Shown here in pieces: positions 36,201 to 45,984 of a DNA stretch of 64,000 nucleotides. Each line of letters opens with the position of its first letter. The first letter of the stretch is position 1. The position numbers and the translations under genes are program-made. Below the pieces are notes generated by a model. That model was not told the DNA's origin. It saw nothing but the letters and a program-made list of their open reading frames with translations, and searched no databases. Source of the stretch: Saprospiraceae bacterium (GTDB taxonomy: Bacteria; Bacteroidota; Bacteroidia; Chitinophagales; Saprospiraceae); assembly GCA_027488935.1 (NCBI GenBank), contig JAIYAP010000012.1, positions 35,265 to 99,264 on the forward strand, written 5' to 3'.

Positions 36201-39200
36201 ATGGCAATAAAACTAATTAAGGTAGCAAAGGAATTCAACGTTGGCTTACACACCATCGTCGAGACACTGCATGGAAAGGGCTTCCAAGTAGATGAGAAAC
36301 CGACGACTGATATCACCGACGAAATGTTGGCGGTACTTCAAAAAGAGTTCCAGAAAGACCTTGTTATCAAACAGGAGGCAGACAAACTCGCGCGGCCCGT
36401 GCTCAAAAAAGAGCCAGCCCCTGCTGTAGCAGCTCCTGTATCCAATACGACTACAACTGCGCCGCCCCCAGCGCGACCATCCTTCCTCCCTCCAAGGGAA
36501 GAAGGACCCAAGCCTGCGCTACCTAAAGTGGAGCAGGAAACGCCTGTACAGCCTGCGATCCCTAAAAAAGATACGCCGGAACCAATGCAGCGCGAACGCC
36601 AGGGCGGTTTGAAAATCGTGGGTAAAATTGACTTAGATGCGCATAAAACAGCACCTAAGCAAGAAGAAAAGCCCGTTCCTCCTCCAACTGTTGCAGAGCC
36701 GGAACCTAAAAAAGTAGCACCTGTAGCACCCGTGCCGCCAGTGGTCGAAACTGTGAAGCCAGCGACACCACCGGAACCGGCACAGACTACTGCTGATACA
36801 ACACTGAAAGCTGCTCCGGAACAAAAACCGGAATCAACACCCGTAAAATCGGAACCTCCACCCCGCAAGGAGCCAAGGCAGGATTTTCTTAAAAAAGAAA
36901 CGCCCCAGCCTCCGCCTCCGCCAGCAGTGAAAAAGGCCGATTCTGGACCACCGGTTCACAATAAACCAAAGCAACAGGAACGCGTTCCTCCGCCTGCTCA
37001 AAAAGCACCAATACAACCACCGCCACCGCCGCCTCCTGCCGTTACATCAGAGCAACCTGCCGTAGAAGAAGCAAAAGGCGACGAATTGTATCGCGCGGAT
37101 GCAACACCGCTGCGTGGCCTTAAAATTTTGGGCCGCATTAACCTGAACCCACCACGCAAACCCGAACCACCTGCCGAACGTCCCAACCAGGGCGGTCAAG
37201 GTGGAAACCGCAATCAACAAAGCGGTGGCGGGAACCGTAATCAGGGTGGACAAGGTGGAAACCGCAACCAACAAGGCGGTAATCGCAATAACCCACAAAA
37301 TGCAGGTCCTGGTGGCCAAAATCGCCCAGTCACTCCTGCTGGTGGCGGAACAGGAACTCCTGCAGCTGGTGGCGCAACAAATGCAAACAGCGATGACGCA
37401 CGCCGCAAGCGCAAGCGCAAAAAAGTGCCACAACAACCGGTAACTGCCGCAACGCTGCAGGCTACCATGACCGGTAACCAAGGTGATAAAAAAGGCAAAG
37501 GCCGCGTAGATGCTCCCAAAGAGGTTTCTCAAAAAGAAATTGAGGACCAAATCAAGCAAACGATGGCACGGCTCGGCGCAGGTGCCAGCCGCAAACGCCA
37601 GAAAATGCGCCGCGATAAACGCGATGTCATGCGCGAACGGGCAGAACTCGCCGAACAAGCCCGGAGCGAAAGCGACAAAACACTACAAGTAACAGAGTTT
37701 ATCTCGGTTTCCGACTTGGCTTCCCTGCTGAGCGTAAAACCCGCCGATATTATCAAGTCTTGTATGACCCTTGGCATTTTCGTTTCCATCAACCAACGCC
37801 TCGATGCAGAAATTATCGAACTGGTTGCCAACGAAAATGGCTATACCGTGCAGTTTATCAGTGCCGAAGAACAAGTAGAGGTTGAAGAAGAAGAAATTGA
37901 CGATCCAGCCGACCTGCGCCCACGCCAACCAATTGTAACGGTAATGGGACACGTCGATCACGGTAAAACATCGCTGCTCGACTTTATTCGGAGCGCCGAC
38001 GTAGCCAGTGGTGAGGCCGGTGGTATCACCCAGCACATTGGTGCTTATGAGGTGGCCATCGATAAAAACGACGTGAATAAAAAGATTACCTTCCTGGATA
38101 CACCGGGTCACGAAGCCTTTACGGCCATGCGTGCAAGGGGTGCGAAAGTTACGGACATTGCCGTCATCATGATTGCGGCCGACGATAGCATCATGCCACA
38201 AACACGAGAAGCAATTAGCCACGCGCAAGCGGCCGGTGTACCACTCGTATTTGCCATTAATAAAATTGATAAAGCAGGTGCTGACCCAGAACGCATCAAA
38301 AACGAACTGGCTCAAATGAACCTGCTTGTAGAAGAATGGGGCGGTAAATACCAAAGCCAAGATATTTCGGCCAAAAAAGGTCTGAATATCGACAAATTAT
38401 TGGAAAAAATCCTGCTCGAAGCCGAATTGCTCGAACTGAAGGCCAATCCAAAACGCCGGGCTTCCGGTACTGTTTTGGAGGCATCGCTCGACAAAGGCCG
38501 GGGGTATGTGACCAAAATCTTGATCGATAATGGCTCGTTGCACAAAGGTGACCCGATTATTGCGGGTGAATTTGCCGGTAAGGTGAAGGCCATGTACAAC
38601 GAACGCGGTAAGGAAGTAAAAGAAGCAGGCCCCGCAGCACCTGTATTGGTGTTGGGCTTGCCTGGCGCACCACAAGCGGGTGAAAAGATCAAAGTAACTT
38701 CGAGTGATAGCGAGGCAAAAGAAATTGCCAACAAACGCGCACAGATCATTCGCGAACAATCGAACCGCGCGAACAAACGGATCAGCTTGGAAGAGATTGG
38801 TCGTCGTTTGGCACTGGGTAACTTTAAAGAACTGAAACTCATCGTTAAAGGTGACGTGGATGGTTCGGTAGAGGCCTTGAGCGATTCCTTGATCAAACTG
38901 TCGATCGAAAAAGTTGCCGTTTCTGTAATCCACAAAGCCGTTGGTCAAATTGCCGACAGCGACGTGATGCTGGCTTCCGCTTCGGATGCAATCATCATCG
39001 GATTCCAGGTGCGGCCATCTATTACCGCCCGCAAACTGGCCGAAAAAGAAGGTGTGGAGATCAAATTGTACTCCATCATTTACGAAGCCATCGAAGAGGT
39101 CAAAGCGGCCATACTCGGTATGTTGGAGCCTACCAAAGAAGAAGAAATCATGGGCCAAGTGGAAATTCGCGAGGTGTACAAGATTTCGAAGGTGGGTACC

Positions 39201-39455
39201 GTGGCAGGTTGTATCGTACAAGAGGGCAAAATCAGCCGCAACCATTATGTGCGGATCATCCGTGATGGTATTGTGGTGTACCCAACCAATCCGAACCAAC
39301 ATGCAGAACTCGCTTCGCTGAAACGTTTCAAAGAAGACACGAAAGAGGTGAAAGCAGGTTTGGAATGTGGTTTGACCATCAAGAACTTTAACGACATTAA
39401 AGACGGCGACGTGGTCGAATCTTATGTGATCAATGAAGTGAAAGCGACAATTTAA
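36201..39455 (+). CDS. infB: translation initiation factor IF-2
   Basis: 1084-residue GTPase that brings fMet-tRNA to the 30S subunit; longer than usual because of a long linker. The N-terminus starts [15 protein letters not shown] (chosen over an upstream ATG). Residues about 70-430 are low complexity, rich in Pro, Lys and Gln, then Gly/Asn/Gln/Arg, with two copies of a short motif, [10 protein letters not shown] and [10 protein letters not shown]. Then come a second IF2-N-like domain ([18 protein letters not shown]), the G domain with GHVDHGKTS (about residue 584), DTPGHEAF and NKIDKAG, and domains II-IV. A terminator follows. Confidence 0.96.
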   Translation: MAIKLIKVAKEFNVGLHTIVETLHGKGFQVDEKPTTDITDEMLAVLQKEFQKDLVIKQEADKLARPVLKKEPAPAVAAPVSNTTTTAPPPARPSFLPPREEGPKPALPKVEQETPVQPAIPKKDTPEPMQRERQGGLKIVGKIDLDAHKTAPKQEEKPVPPPTVAEPEPKKVAPVAPVPPVVETVKPATPPEPAQTTADTTLKAAPEQKPESTPVKSEPPPRKEPRQDFLKKETPQPPPPPAVKKADSGPPVHNKPKQQERVPPPAQKAPIQPPPPPPPAVTSEQPAVEEAKGDELYRADATPLRGLKILGRINLNPPRKPEPPAERPNQGGQGGNRNQQSGGGNRNQGGQGGNRNQQGGNRNNPQNAGPGGQNRPVTPAGGGTGTPAAGGATNANSDDARRKRKRKKVPQQPVTAATLQATMTGNQGDKKGKGRVDAPKEVSQKEIEDQIKQTMARLGAGASRKRQKMRRDKRDVMRERAELAEQARSESDKTLQVTEFISVSDLASLLSVKPADIIKSCMTLGIFVSINQRLDAEIIELVANENGYTVQFISAEEQVEVEEEEIDDPADLRPRQPIVTVMGHVDHGKTSLLDFIRSADVASGEAGGITQHIGAYEVAIDKNDVNKKITFLDTPGHEAFTAMRARGAKVTDIAVIMIAADDSIMPQTREAISHAQAAGVPLVFAINKIDKAGADPERIKNELAQMNLLVEEWGGKYQSQDISAKKGLNIDKLLEKILLEAELLELKANPKRRASGTVLEASLDKGRGYVTKILIDNGSLHKGDPIIAGEFAGKVKAMYNERGKEVKEAGPAAPVLVLGLPGAPQAGEKIKVTSSDSEAKEIANKRAQIIREQSNRANKRISLEEIGRRLALGNFKELKLIVKGDVDGSVEALSDSLIKLSIEKVAVSVIHKAVGQIADSDVMLASASDAIIIGFQVRPSITARKLAEKEGVEIKLYSIIYEAIEEVKAAILGMLEPTKEEEIMGQVEIREVYKISKVGTVAGCIVQEGKISRNHYVRIIRDGIVVYPTNPNQHAELASLKRFKEDTKEVKAGLECGLTIKNFNDIKDGDVVESYVINEVKATI
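37185..37295 (+). repeat. Gly/Asn/Gln-rich degenerate repeat in the infB linker
   Basis: Imperfect repeats of GGTGGAAACCGCAA and CAAGGCGG type units encode successive GGNRNQ and [10 protein letters not shown] peptides. This is likely slippage-prone sequence inside the disordered linker of IF-2. Confidence 0.7.
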
Positions 39456-39478
39456 GTGTTAATTCAGAATATTTTACC

Positions 39479-39515
39479 AAAAAATGCCTTCGTTCGAAAC
39501 GAGGGCATTTTTTTT
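39479..39515 (+). terminator. Rho-independent terminator after infB
   Basis: AAAATGCC, a TCGT/ACGA inner stem and GGGCATTTT form a hairpin followed by a run of T. It begins 24 bases past the infB stop and ends the rimP-nusA-infB operon. Confidence 0.87.
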
Positions 39516-39541
39516 GCATAGAAAAGAAAAAACACAACTTC

Positions 39542-40420
39542 ATGAAAGGAATCATTTTGGCTGGCGGTTTAGGTACCCGGCTTTATCCGCTCACGCTGGC
39601 CGTCAGCAAACAGCTCATGCCTGTTTACGACAAGCCTATGATCTACTACCCGCTTTCAACCTTGATGCTGGCGGGCATTCGCGACATTTTGATTATTTCT
39701 ACGCCGTACGACCTGCCTAAGTTTGAACAACTGTTCGGCGATGGGAAGGCGCTTGGAATGAATTTTTCTTATGTTGCACAACCAGAACCTAATGGTCTGG
39801 CCCAAGCCTTTGTACTCGGTGCGCCTTTTATTGGCAAGGACAGCGCATCCTTGATTCTGGGTGATAATATTTTTTATGGCGCCGGATTGGGTGAAAAGGT
39901 GCGCTCTTGCAACACACCTGAAGGGGGTATTATTTTCGCCTACCAAGTAGCCGATCCAGAACGTTATGGGGTGGTGGAGTTTGATAAAGAAAACCGCGCT
40001 TTGAGTATTGAGGAAAAGCCGGTTCACCCCAAAAGCAATTTTGCGGTGCCTGGTTTGTATTTTTATGATAATAGTGTGGTGGAGGTAGCAAAAAACCTGA
40101 AACCATCGGCCAGGGGCGAATATGAAATTACCGATGTGAACCGCTATTACCTCGAACAAGGCAAATTGCAAGTGCGCGCAATGGGCCGCGGCTATGCCTG
40201 GTTGGATACAGGTACCCATGAATCCTTGATGCAGGCAGGGCATTTTGTACAAGCAATTGAAGAGCGCCAAGGCCTCAAAATTGGCTGTATTGAAGAGATT
40301 GCCTGGGAAATGGGATTTATCGACGATGAAGGTCTGGAGGCATTGGGCAACAAATTTATCAAAAGTGGCTACGGTGAATACCTGTTAAATTTGTTAAAAT
40401 TTCGTTACGGCGGAAAATAA
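39542..40420 (+). CDS. rfbA: glucose-1-phosphate thymidylyltransferase
   Basis: 292-residue nucleotidyltransferase making dTDP-glucose from dTTP and glucose-1-phosphate, first step to dTDP-rhamnose and related sugars. N-terminal nucleotide site [44 protein letters not shown] with the metal Asp, and [20 protein letters not shown]. Length and motifs match RmlA closely. The rest of the dTDP-sugar genes are not next to it; it stands alone after the infB terminator and before a long hairpin. Confidence 0.95.
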   Translation: MKGIILAGGLGTRLYPLTLAVSKQLMPVYDKPMIYYPLSTLMLAGIRDILIISTPYDLPKFEQLFGDGKALGMNFSYVAQPEPNGLAQAFVLGAPFIGKDSASLILGDNIFYGAGLGEKVRSCNTPEGGIIFAYQVADPERYGVVEFDKENRALSIEEKPVHPKSNFAVPGLYFYDNSVVEVAKNLKPSARGEYEITDVNRYYLEQGKLQVRAMGRGYAWLDTGTHESLMQAGHFVQAIEERQGLKIGCIEEIAWEMGFIDDEGLEALGNKFIKSGYGEYLLNLLKFRYGGK

Positions 40421-40509
40421 TGTGGCCTGAAAAGCAACCCTTTAGGTAATTGGGCTGACTTTCTTTGCGTACGGAAAATGAAATTGATGAGAAAAAGGCT
40501 TACCTTTAG

Positions 40510-40560
40510 AGCATGTTTAAATTTGAAAAATTGTATTTTGAAGATTTAAACATGCTTTTT
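40510..40560 (+). terminator. Rho-independent terminator after rfbA
   Basis: 13-bp perfect stem AGCATGTTTAAAT with ATTTAAACATGCT and a 21-base loop, ending in TTTTT. It lies 90 bases past the rfbA stop. Confidence 0.72.
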
Positions 40561-40607
40561 AGGTGATTTAACCTATTTGATTTACATCGTCTCGGAATGC
40601 AAACTTA

Positions 40608-41387
40608 ATGCCGCAAAAAATTATGCAGCGTCTAACTACCCTTCACAAGCCTGGTTCTAATCCTGAGCAACGCGCCACCCTGATGAGTGAAGCCACCTTG
40701 CGTAAGGAATTGCGTCGCGTGCGCGCTACTCGGCGGTCTGCACCCCGCGAAGATTCCAAAGGACATCATCTTTGGTTAATTGGTCTTTGTATTTTCACCC
40801 TGAGTGGATTGTTCTATCGTTTTTGGCCACAACATGACCTGCCCATTATGGCGGTTATTGAAATAGAACAAGCACCGGTAGAACGTGCAAATTTTGCCGC
40901 AACGGCCACGCCGCGCTTGGCCCCATCCAGCAACACTACCAGTCCCACGTTGGCAGTGCAGGCCAAGCCTAAAGTAGTAGAAATTACACCTTGCCCAACA
41001 GAAGAACCCCTTCCGATGGCTTATGAGCCCAATATTTACCTGGAGCAGTTGGCTGGTAATATGAATTGCAGCTCAGGTGTTGTCCAAACAGTTGCACCCG
41101 CACCCGATACTTTTTACGCTGCACGCAATTGTGTAGTTCAAATTCCATTCGAAGGAACGGTTTGCGGCGCACAGGAATCGCTCAACTTGTCGGTATATTC
41201 TAACCAGCCGGAGCATTATAAACAAGATCGCCCCATCTTTGAGGAGCCCTTGTTGCTTGAAAAAACAGGTAAAAATCAGCGGTATGCCTTGAAGGCCATG
41301 CTAAACTTGCCTCCTGGATTGTATTATTTTGTGATTGAAAATAAAGCGGAAAAAACGGTGGCCGTAGGCAAATTTAAAGTGGGCTAA
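40608..41387 (+). CDS. single-span membrane protein of unknown function
   Basis: 259 residues. A basic cytosolic N-terminus (ELRRVRATRRSAPRED), one membrane helix at about 54-71 (HLWLIGLCIFTLSGLFYRFW), then an extracytoplasmic region with a Pro/Thr/Ala-rich linker and a C-terminal beta-rich part with three or four Cys (NMNCSS, RNCVVQ, VCGAQ). The last ~60 residues (ALKAMLNLPPGLYYFVIEN) resemble a beta-sandwich strand pair. No family recognised. The stop codon lies inside a hairpin. Confidence 0.6.
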   Translation: MPQKIMQRLTTLHKPGSNPEQRATLMSEATLRKELRRVRATRRSAPREDSKGHHLWLIGLCIFTLSGLFYRFWPQHDLPIMAVIEIEQAPVERANFAATATPRLAPSSNTTSPTLAVQAKPKVVEITPCPTEEPLPMAYEPNIYLEQLAGNMNCSSGVVQTVAPAPDTFYAARNCVVQIPFEGTVCGAQESLNLSVYSNQPEHYKQDRPIFEEPLLLEKTGKNQRYALKAMLNLPPGLYYFVIENKAEKTVAVGKFKVG

Positions 41388-41446
41388 ATCCCTACTTTAG
41401 GTTTAGCCCACTTTGAGCCTGTAAAAATTTATATTTTTTACAGGCT
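41376..41446. terminator. two tandem hairpins between convergent genes
   Basis: First hairpin: AAAGTGGGCTAAA (41376-41388, contains the stop codon) with TTTAGCCCACTTT (41402-41414), perfect. Second: AGCCTGTAAAAA (41416-41427) with TTTTTTACAGGCT (41434-41446). The second serves as a terminator in either direction for the genes ending at 41387 and 41459. Confidence 0.75.
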
Positions 41447-41458
41447 ATTAACATGGTT

Positions 41459-43114
41459 TTATCTCTTCAAAATATCAGTAATCACTTTTCCGGTCGAACC
41501 ATTGGGCTCCATAATACGCAGAATGGCCGCAAGGGTAGGTGCAATATCAGTGATGTTTACCCGATCAAAGTTTTCTCCAGGTTTTACTTTCCAGCCATAC
41601 CACAACAACGGTACATGTGTATCATAGGCATACGATGATCCGTGGGTAGTGCCGCCCAATTTGAATAATTGATCATCTGCATGCCATGCAGGGTCTAATT
41701 GGTAAATAAGATCACCCGAACGGCGCGGATGGATTCCCAGCCGAATTTCACTTGAAAATGGGTAATCGGTTGGCAACATCATCACTGCTTCGCGGGTATA
41801 TGCGTCGTAAACACCCGGTTGGTGCCGCATAAAATCGATAATAACCTGCGCAATTTCATTCGGATCTTGATCAAGGTCAGCCACGGCATTCCAGTTGAGG
41901 TAAATTTGCTGATTTGCAACTTCAATGATATAATCACCATTGACGCCCAGTGTAAATCCAATGGCTTGCTCCAGTTTTTCCTCCAATTTGCTTTCTTCAA
42001 AAACACCAGCCGGAATTTGAAGATCGCGCAGGTGAGCGGGCGTCTCCGCACCACCATGGTCGGCTGTAAGGAATACCAACACGTTGTTTTTGCCAAATTT
42101 TTTGTCTAAATACTCCAAAAAGTGGGAAATGTCCTGATCTAAGCGCAAAAACAAATCTTCCGTTTCTTCTCCATGCACGCCAAACTGGTGTGCACAATAG
42201 TCGGAACTGGAAAAACTCAGGCACAGAAAATCAGGCACCTCATCCATGCCCATTTCATTGTTATCAATGGCAGCCTGTGCAAATTCGAGGGTGAGGGTAT
42301 TTCCAAAGGGGGTAAAACGCAAAACACCATATCCCTCCGATTTTTTAATCGTAGAGAAATCATGTGGGAAACCGCTTTTGATGCTTTTGGAATAAGTTGC
42401 ATCATCATAACGGTCCCAATTTTCAAAACTTTCGGTATACGGTGTTGACAGCAGTTTGGTCCAGCTTTGTTTCATGTACGATTCGGGCAAACGGCGGTCA
42501 TTAAAATCTTGCACCCATTTTGGCAGGGAGGTATCCTTGGGCTGATAATAGGAAGACGTAATAAAGTTACCCGAGGCATCGTCAAACCAGTAAGCGCCAT
42601 TAGGAATATGGCCTGCTGGCAAAATACTCGCCCGATCCTTCAGGCAAACGCCGATGACTTTAGATTGGAAATTGTTGGAAAGCCGCAGCTCATCCGTAAT
42701 GGTGGTAGACAACAAAACGCGGGGCGAATGTTGACCCACCGACTTTTTTACACTGCGTGGTACCGATAGTACGGTGGTATCAGTGGTAACATACCGATGT
42801 TTCCCCCATTCCGGATCGTACCAATCGTTGGCAATAATGCCGGAAACTGCGGGTACTGCACCAGCGTATATGGCTGCATGGCCAGGTGCCGTGTAGGTAG
42901 GAACATAATTGTAGTGGGTGTTTTCGCAGGAAAATCCTTCCCGCAATAAGCGGTTGAAGCCGCCAGTCCCTAACTTAGATTGATAGCGGTACAAATAATC
43001 ATAACGCATTTGATCGACAACAATGCCCACAATTAGCTTTGGCTTAACAGGCGCATTTTGAGCAAAAGCAGTAAAAAAACTGATCGAAAATAAAAAAACA
43101 AGCGTTTTGCGCAT
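41459..43114 (-). CDS. pafA: PafA-like alkaline phosphatase
   Basis: 551-residue secreted phosphomonoesterase of the alkaline phosphatase superfamily. Signal peptide MRKTLVFLFSISFFTAFA. The nucleophile is a Thr, as in PafA of Elizabethkingia: Thr75 in PTYTAPGHAA. The K-x-R phosphate-binding pair is visible in CLKDRASILPAGH, and the metal-binding DHGGAETP lies near the C-terminal half. These three features separate it from phosphodiesterase relatives. Probably periplasmic or surface-bound phosphate scavenging, not regulated by phosphate in known relatives. A Ser-type PhoA is excluded. Confidence 0.88.
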   Translation of the reverse strand: MRKTLVFLFSISFFTAFAQNAPVKPKLIVGIVVDQMRYDYLYRYQSKLGTGGFNRLLREGFSCENTHYNYVPTYTAPGHAAIYAGAVPAVSGIIANDWYDPEWGKHRYVTTDTTVLSVPRSVKKSVGQHSPRVLLSTTITDELRLSNNFQSKVIGVCLKDRASILPAGHIPNGAYWFDDASGNFITSSYYQPKDTSLPKWVQDFNDRRLPESYMKQSWTKLLSTPYTESFENWDRYDDATYSKSIKSGFPHDFSTIKKSEGYGVLRFTPFGNTLTLEFAQAAIDNNEMGMDEVPDFLCLSFSSSDYCAHQFGVHGEETEDLFLRLDQDISHFLEYLDKKFGKNNVLVFLTADHGGAETPAHLRDLQIPAGVFEESKLEEKLEQAIGFTLGVNGDYIIEVANQQIYLNWNAVADLDQDPNEIAQVIIDFMRHQPGVYDAYTREAVMMLPTDYPFSSEIRLGIHPRRSGDLIYQLDPAWHADDQLFKLGGTTHGSSYAYDTHVPLLWYGWKVKPGENFDRVNITDIAPTLAAILRIMEPNGSTGKVITDILKR

Positions 43115-43302
43115 TTTTTACACGGTTTGGTGAATCAGATGCCAAAGGTAGAGAAAACGCAGTTTCCTGCTAACTTTGTGGCGGAATCAAACAGTTAAAC
43201 ACGAACTACCCTTGCGCCGCCTTTAACTTTGGAAGCACGCATTGTTTTGTGCTTGGTTGTTTGAAAATAAACACAATTATTCACCTTATTACGAATTGTT
43301 TT

Positions 43303-44700
43303 ATGTCTCGTCCTGTACTTGAAACCGAACAGAAAGCGCTGGAAATTAATTTAGACGAACCGATTTATGGCGCATTTGCCGAAATAGGTGCTGGACAAGA
43401 AGTAGCACGTCATTTTTTTCAAGTAGGTGCTGCGGCTGGTACGATCGCCAAATCGATGAGTGCGTACGATAAAATTGTTTCGGACGATATTTATGGCCCA
43501 GAATTGTTGGGGAAAGGCCGATATGTGTGTGAATCACGCCTATACAAGATGCTCGATCATGAATATGGGCTGATGGAAACCCGTTTGCGTACACGCCAGC
43601 CCGATCGTACGTTTTTTGCCTTTGCCGATACCGTTGCTGCGATTAATTACACCAAAACCATCAAGGGGGATGGCTGGTTGGGGCTGCGTTTTCAATTAAA
43701 ACCAGATTCGGCGCCGAACGATATAATCCTGCATGTGCGGATGCTCGATCAGGATAATCGGTTGCAGCAGCAAGCAGTTGGTATTTTGGGCGTAAACATG
43801 ATTTATGGTTGTTACCGCCACCACCTTGATCCTGAAACCTTGATAAAATCGCTGATGGACAACCTGCGTGGCCGGGTCATGATTGATATGGTTCGAATTG
43901 TTGGCCCCGATTTTCAGTGGGTGGATAACCGTTTGATTTGTTTGTGGATGGTTAAAAATGAACTAAGCAATGTGGCTATTTTTGGTCCAGACGGCAACAG
44001 TATGCATGCGGGCGAATTTTTATATAAAAAATCAATTCTCATTGCACGGGGGAGTTATCGGCCGCCTACTTTGGTGCAAGAAGATATGATTCGGCATTCT
44101 TTTGAGCAGTTTCGGTCCGAACCGGATGAAGATCCTGAAAATACCCATTTTTTAACAGAAATTACCTTGGATAACCTGATGTCTGATGGGGCGTTGGACG
44201 AGCGTGATTTTATGGATCGTGCCCAATTGTTGTGCGGATTGCATCAAACAGTGATTGTTTCGAATTGTGTGCAGCATAAAAAACTGATCAGTTATTTTTC
44301 CGATTATAAAGTGAAGCGTATCGGGTTGGCTTTGGGCGTACGCAAACTGGAAAGCATCATTGCCGAAACCTGGCAATCGAATACCGGCCATATCCTGGGG
44401 GCGTTTGGCGAACTTTTCCTGCAAAATGTGCGTTTTTATGTTTACCCTGCACGGGATGAAGCGAGCGGGAATTTGATTACCAGTCGAAACATTGAAATAC
44501 CGGCAGAAATTCGATTTTTGTACGAACATCTGCTCGAAAATCGGAACATTGTGGATATTGAAGCCTTCAATCCGGACATTCTTTCGATTTATCATAAGGC
44601 CGTGTTGGATATGATACAGCAGGGAATTGGTGGCTGGGAGCAATTTGTTCCTGCTCCAGTGGCGCGTTTGATCAAAGCAAAACGTTTATTCATTCGATAA
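43303..44700 (+). CDS. conserved protein of unknown function
   Basis: 465 residues from the ATG at 43303 (MSRPVLETEQKALEIN). No signal peptide or membrane helix; soluble. Conserved-looking blocks: EPIYGAFAEIGAGQEVARHFF, GAAAGTIAKSMSAYD and ILGVNMIYGCYRH. I recall similar sequences scattered among unrelated bacteria, often with unhelpful labels, but not a proven function. No catalytic motif that I can identify. It is followed by yqeY (36 bases) and then lptB; this tight spacing suggests one transcript, but the three do not form a known pathway. Confidence 0.72.
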   Translation: MSRPVLETEQKALEINLDEPIYGAFAEIGAGQEVARHFFQVGAAAGTIAKSMSAYDKIVSDDIYGPELLGKGRYVCESRLYKMLDHEYGLMETRLRTRQPDRTFFAFADTVAAINYTKTIKGDGWLGLRFQLKPDSAPNDIILHVRMLDQDNRLQQQAVGILGVNMIYGCYRHHLDPETLIKSLMDNLRGRVMIDMVRIVGPDFQWVDNRLICLWMVKNELSNVAIFGPDGNSMHAGEFLYKKSILIARGSYRPPTLVQEDMIRHSFEQFRSEPDEDPENTHFLTEITLDNLMSDGALDERDFMDRAQLLCGLHQTVIVSNCVQHKKLISYFSDYKVKRIGLALGVRKLESIIAETWQSNTGHILGAFGELFLQNVRFYVYPARDEASGNLITSRNIEIPAEIRFLYEHLLENRNIVDIEAFNPDILSIYHKAVLDMIQQGIGGWEQFVPAPVARLIKAKRLFIR

Positions 44701-44736
44701 GCGTACATTTATACATTCATTCAATTCAAGGAGCGC

Positions 44737-45183
44737 ATGAGCTTAGAAGCAAAAATTAACGAGGATTTGAAAACGGCGATGAAAGCCAAAGATGAGGTCG
44801 CTTTGCGGGGTATCCGCGCCATAAAAAGTGCCATTACCTTGGCTAAAACAGATGGTTCGGGACAGGAAGTAGACGAAGCCCGGGAGGTTCAGATTTTGCA
44901 AAAATTGGTAAAGAGCAGACAGGAATCCTTAGAGATTTACTTGAAAAATGACCGGGAAGCCTTAGCCGCCATTGAGCAGGAAGAAATTGATGTGATTAAA
45001 AAATATTTGCCCGCTATGTTGGAAGGTGCTGAATTAGAAGCAATTATCCAGCAAATTGTACTGGAAGTAGGAGCTACTTCTGCCAAGGATATGGGCAAAG
45101 CGATGGGTGCGGCCAATAAAGCCCTGGCTGGTAAAGCCGAAGGGCGCGCTATTTCTGAAATTGTGAAACGCTTGCTGTCTTAA
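44737..45183 (+). CDS. yqeY: GatB/YqeY domain protein
   Basis: 148 residues, the normal YqeY length. The N-terminus MSLEAKINEDLKTAMKAKDEVALRGIRAIKSA and C-terminal KDMGKAMGAANKALAGKAEG match the GatB/YqeY family, whose fold resembles the tRNA-binding tail of the GatB amidotransferase. The function is unclear; an RNA- or tRNA-related role is inferred. lptB begins 15 bases later. Confidence 0.9.
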   Translation: MSLEAKINEDLKTAMKAKDEVALRGIRAIKSAITLAKTDGSGQEVDEAREVQILQKLVKSRQESLEIYLKNDREALAAIEQEEIDVIKKYLPAMLEGAELEAIIQQIVLEVGATSAKDMGKAMGAANKALAGKAEGRAISEIVKRLLS

Positions 45184-45198
45184 CCGACCAACCTCAAG

Positions 45199-45939
45199 AT
45201 GATTTTAAGAGCTGAAAATTTAGTGCGTCGATATGGCAAACGTGTCGTTGTACGCGGGGTGTCTTTCGACGTTAAACAAGGCGAAATCGTGGGTTTGCTG
45301 GGGCCAAATGGCGCCGGCAAAACCACGTCTTTTTATATGGTGGTTGGCTTTATCAAGCCCACGGAAGGCAAGGTTTTTTTGAATGAGGTCGAAATCACCG
45401 ACTTGCCCATGTATAAGCGCGCCCAAAATGGTATCGGTTATTTGCCACAAGAGCCGAGTGTTTTTCGCAAACTTTCGGTGGAGGATAACATTCGAGCCGT
45501 TTTGGAAATGACCAAGTTGAGCAAACAGGCCCAAGACGAACAATTAGAGGTGTTGCTCGACGAATTTAACCTGCATAAAGTGCGTAAAAGCAATGGCGAT
45601 ACGTTATCGGGCGGTGAACGTCGGCGGACAGAGATCGCGCGGGCGCTTGCGAGTGATCCTAAATTTATTCTGCTCGACGAACCTTTCGCCGGGATTGATC
45701 CAATCGCCGTAGAAGATATTCAATACATCGTGGCCAAACTTAAAACCCGTAATATTGGTATTTTAATTACCGATCACAATGTGCAGGAAACGCTGAGTAT
45801 CACTGACCGCGCTTATTTGATGTTTGAAGGCGCTATTTTGAAAGCCGGTACTGCCGAAGAATTGGCGGCTGATGAAATGGTACGCAAAGTATATTTGGGT
45901 AAAAACTTCGAATTGCGCAGAAAAGTAATGGATATTTAG
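45199..45939 (+). CDS. lptB: LPS export ABC transporter ATPase LptB
   Basis: 246-residue ATPase powering LPS transport across the envelope by the Lpt bridge. Walker A GPNGAGKT at 35-42, Q-loop [20 protein letters not shown], signature LSGGERRR, Walker [14 protein letters not shown] and switch His in [10 protein letters not shown]. The Q-loop wording is characteristic of LptB (YhbG). Neither lptFG nor lptA/C is in this window. Confidence 0.95.
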   Translation: MILRAENLVRRYGKRVVVRGVSFDVKQGEIVGLLGPNGAGKTTSFYMVVGFIKPTEGKVFLNEVEITDLPMYKRAQNGIGYLPQEPSVFRKLSVEDNIRAVLEMTKLSKQAQDEQLEVLLDEFNLHKVRKSNGDTLSGGERRRTEIARALASDPKFILLDEPFAGIDPIAVEDIQYIVAKLKTRNIGILITDHNVQETLSITDRAYLMFEGAILKAGTAEELAADEMVRKVYLGKNFELRRKVMDI

Positions 45940-45984
45940 TGTACCGCATTCAGTAAATGCGGCAGAAAAGCTCGAATTTGCAGC

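Noticed and set aside
45944..45962. CCGCATT/AATGCGG hairpin after lptB as a terminator
   Set aside because: No T-run follows on the plus strand and the next gene starts 23 bases later.
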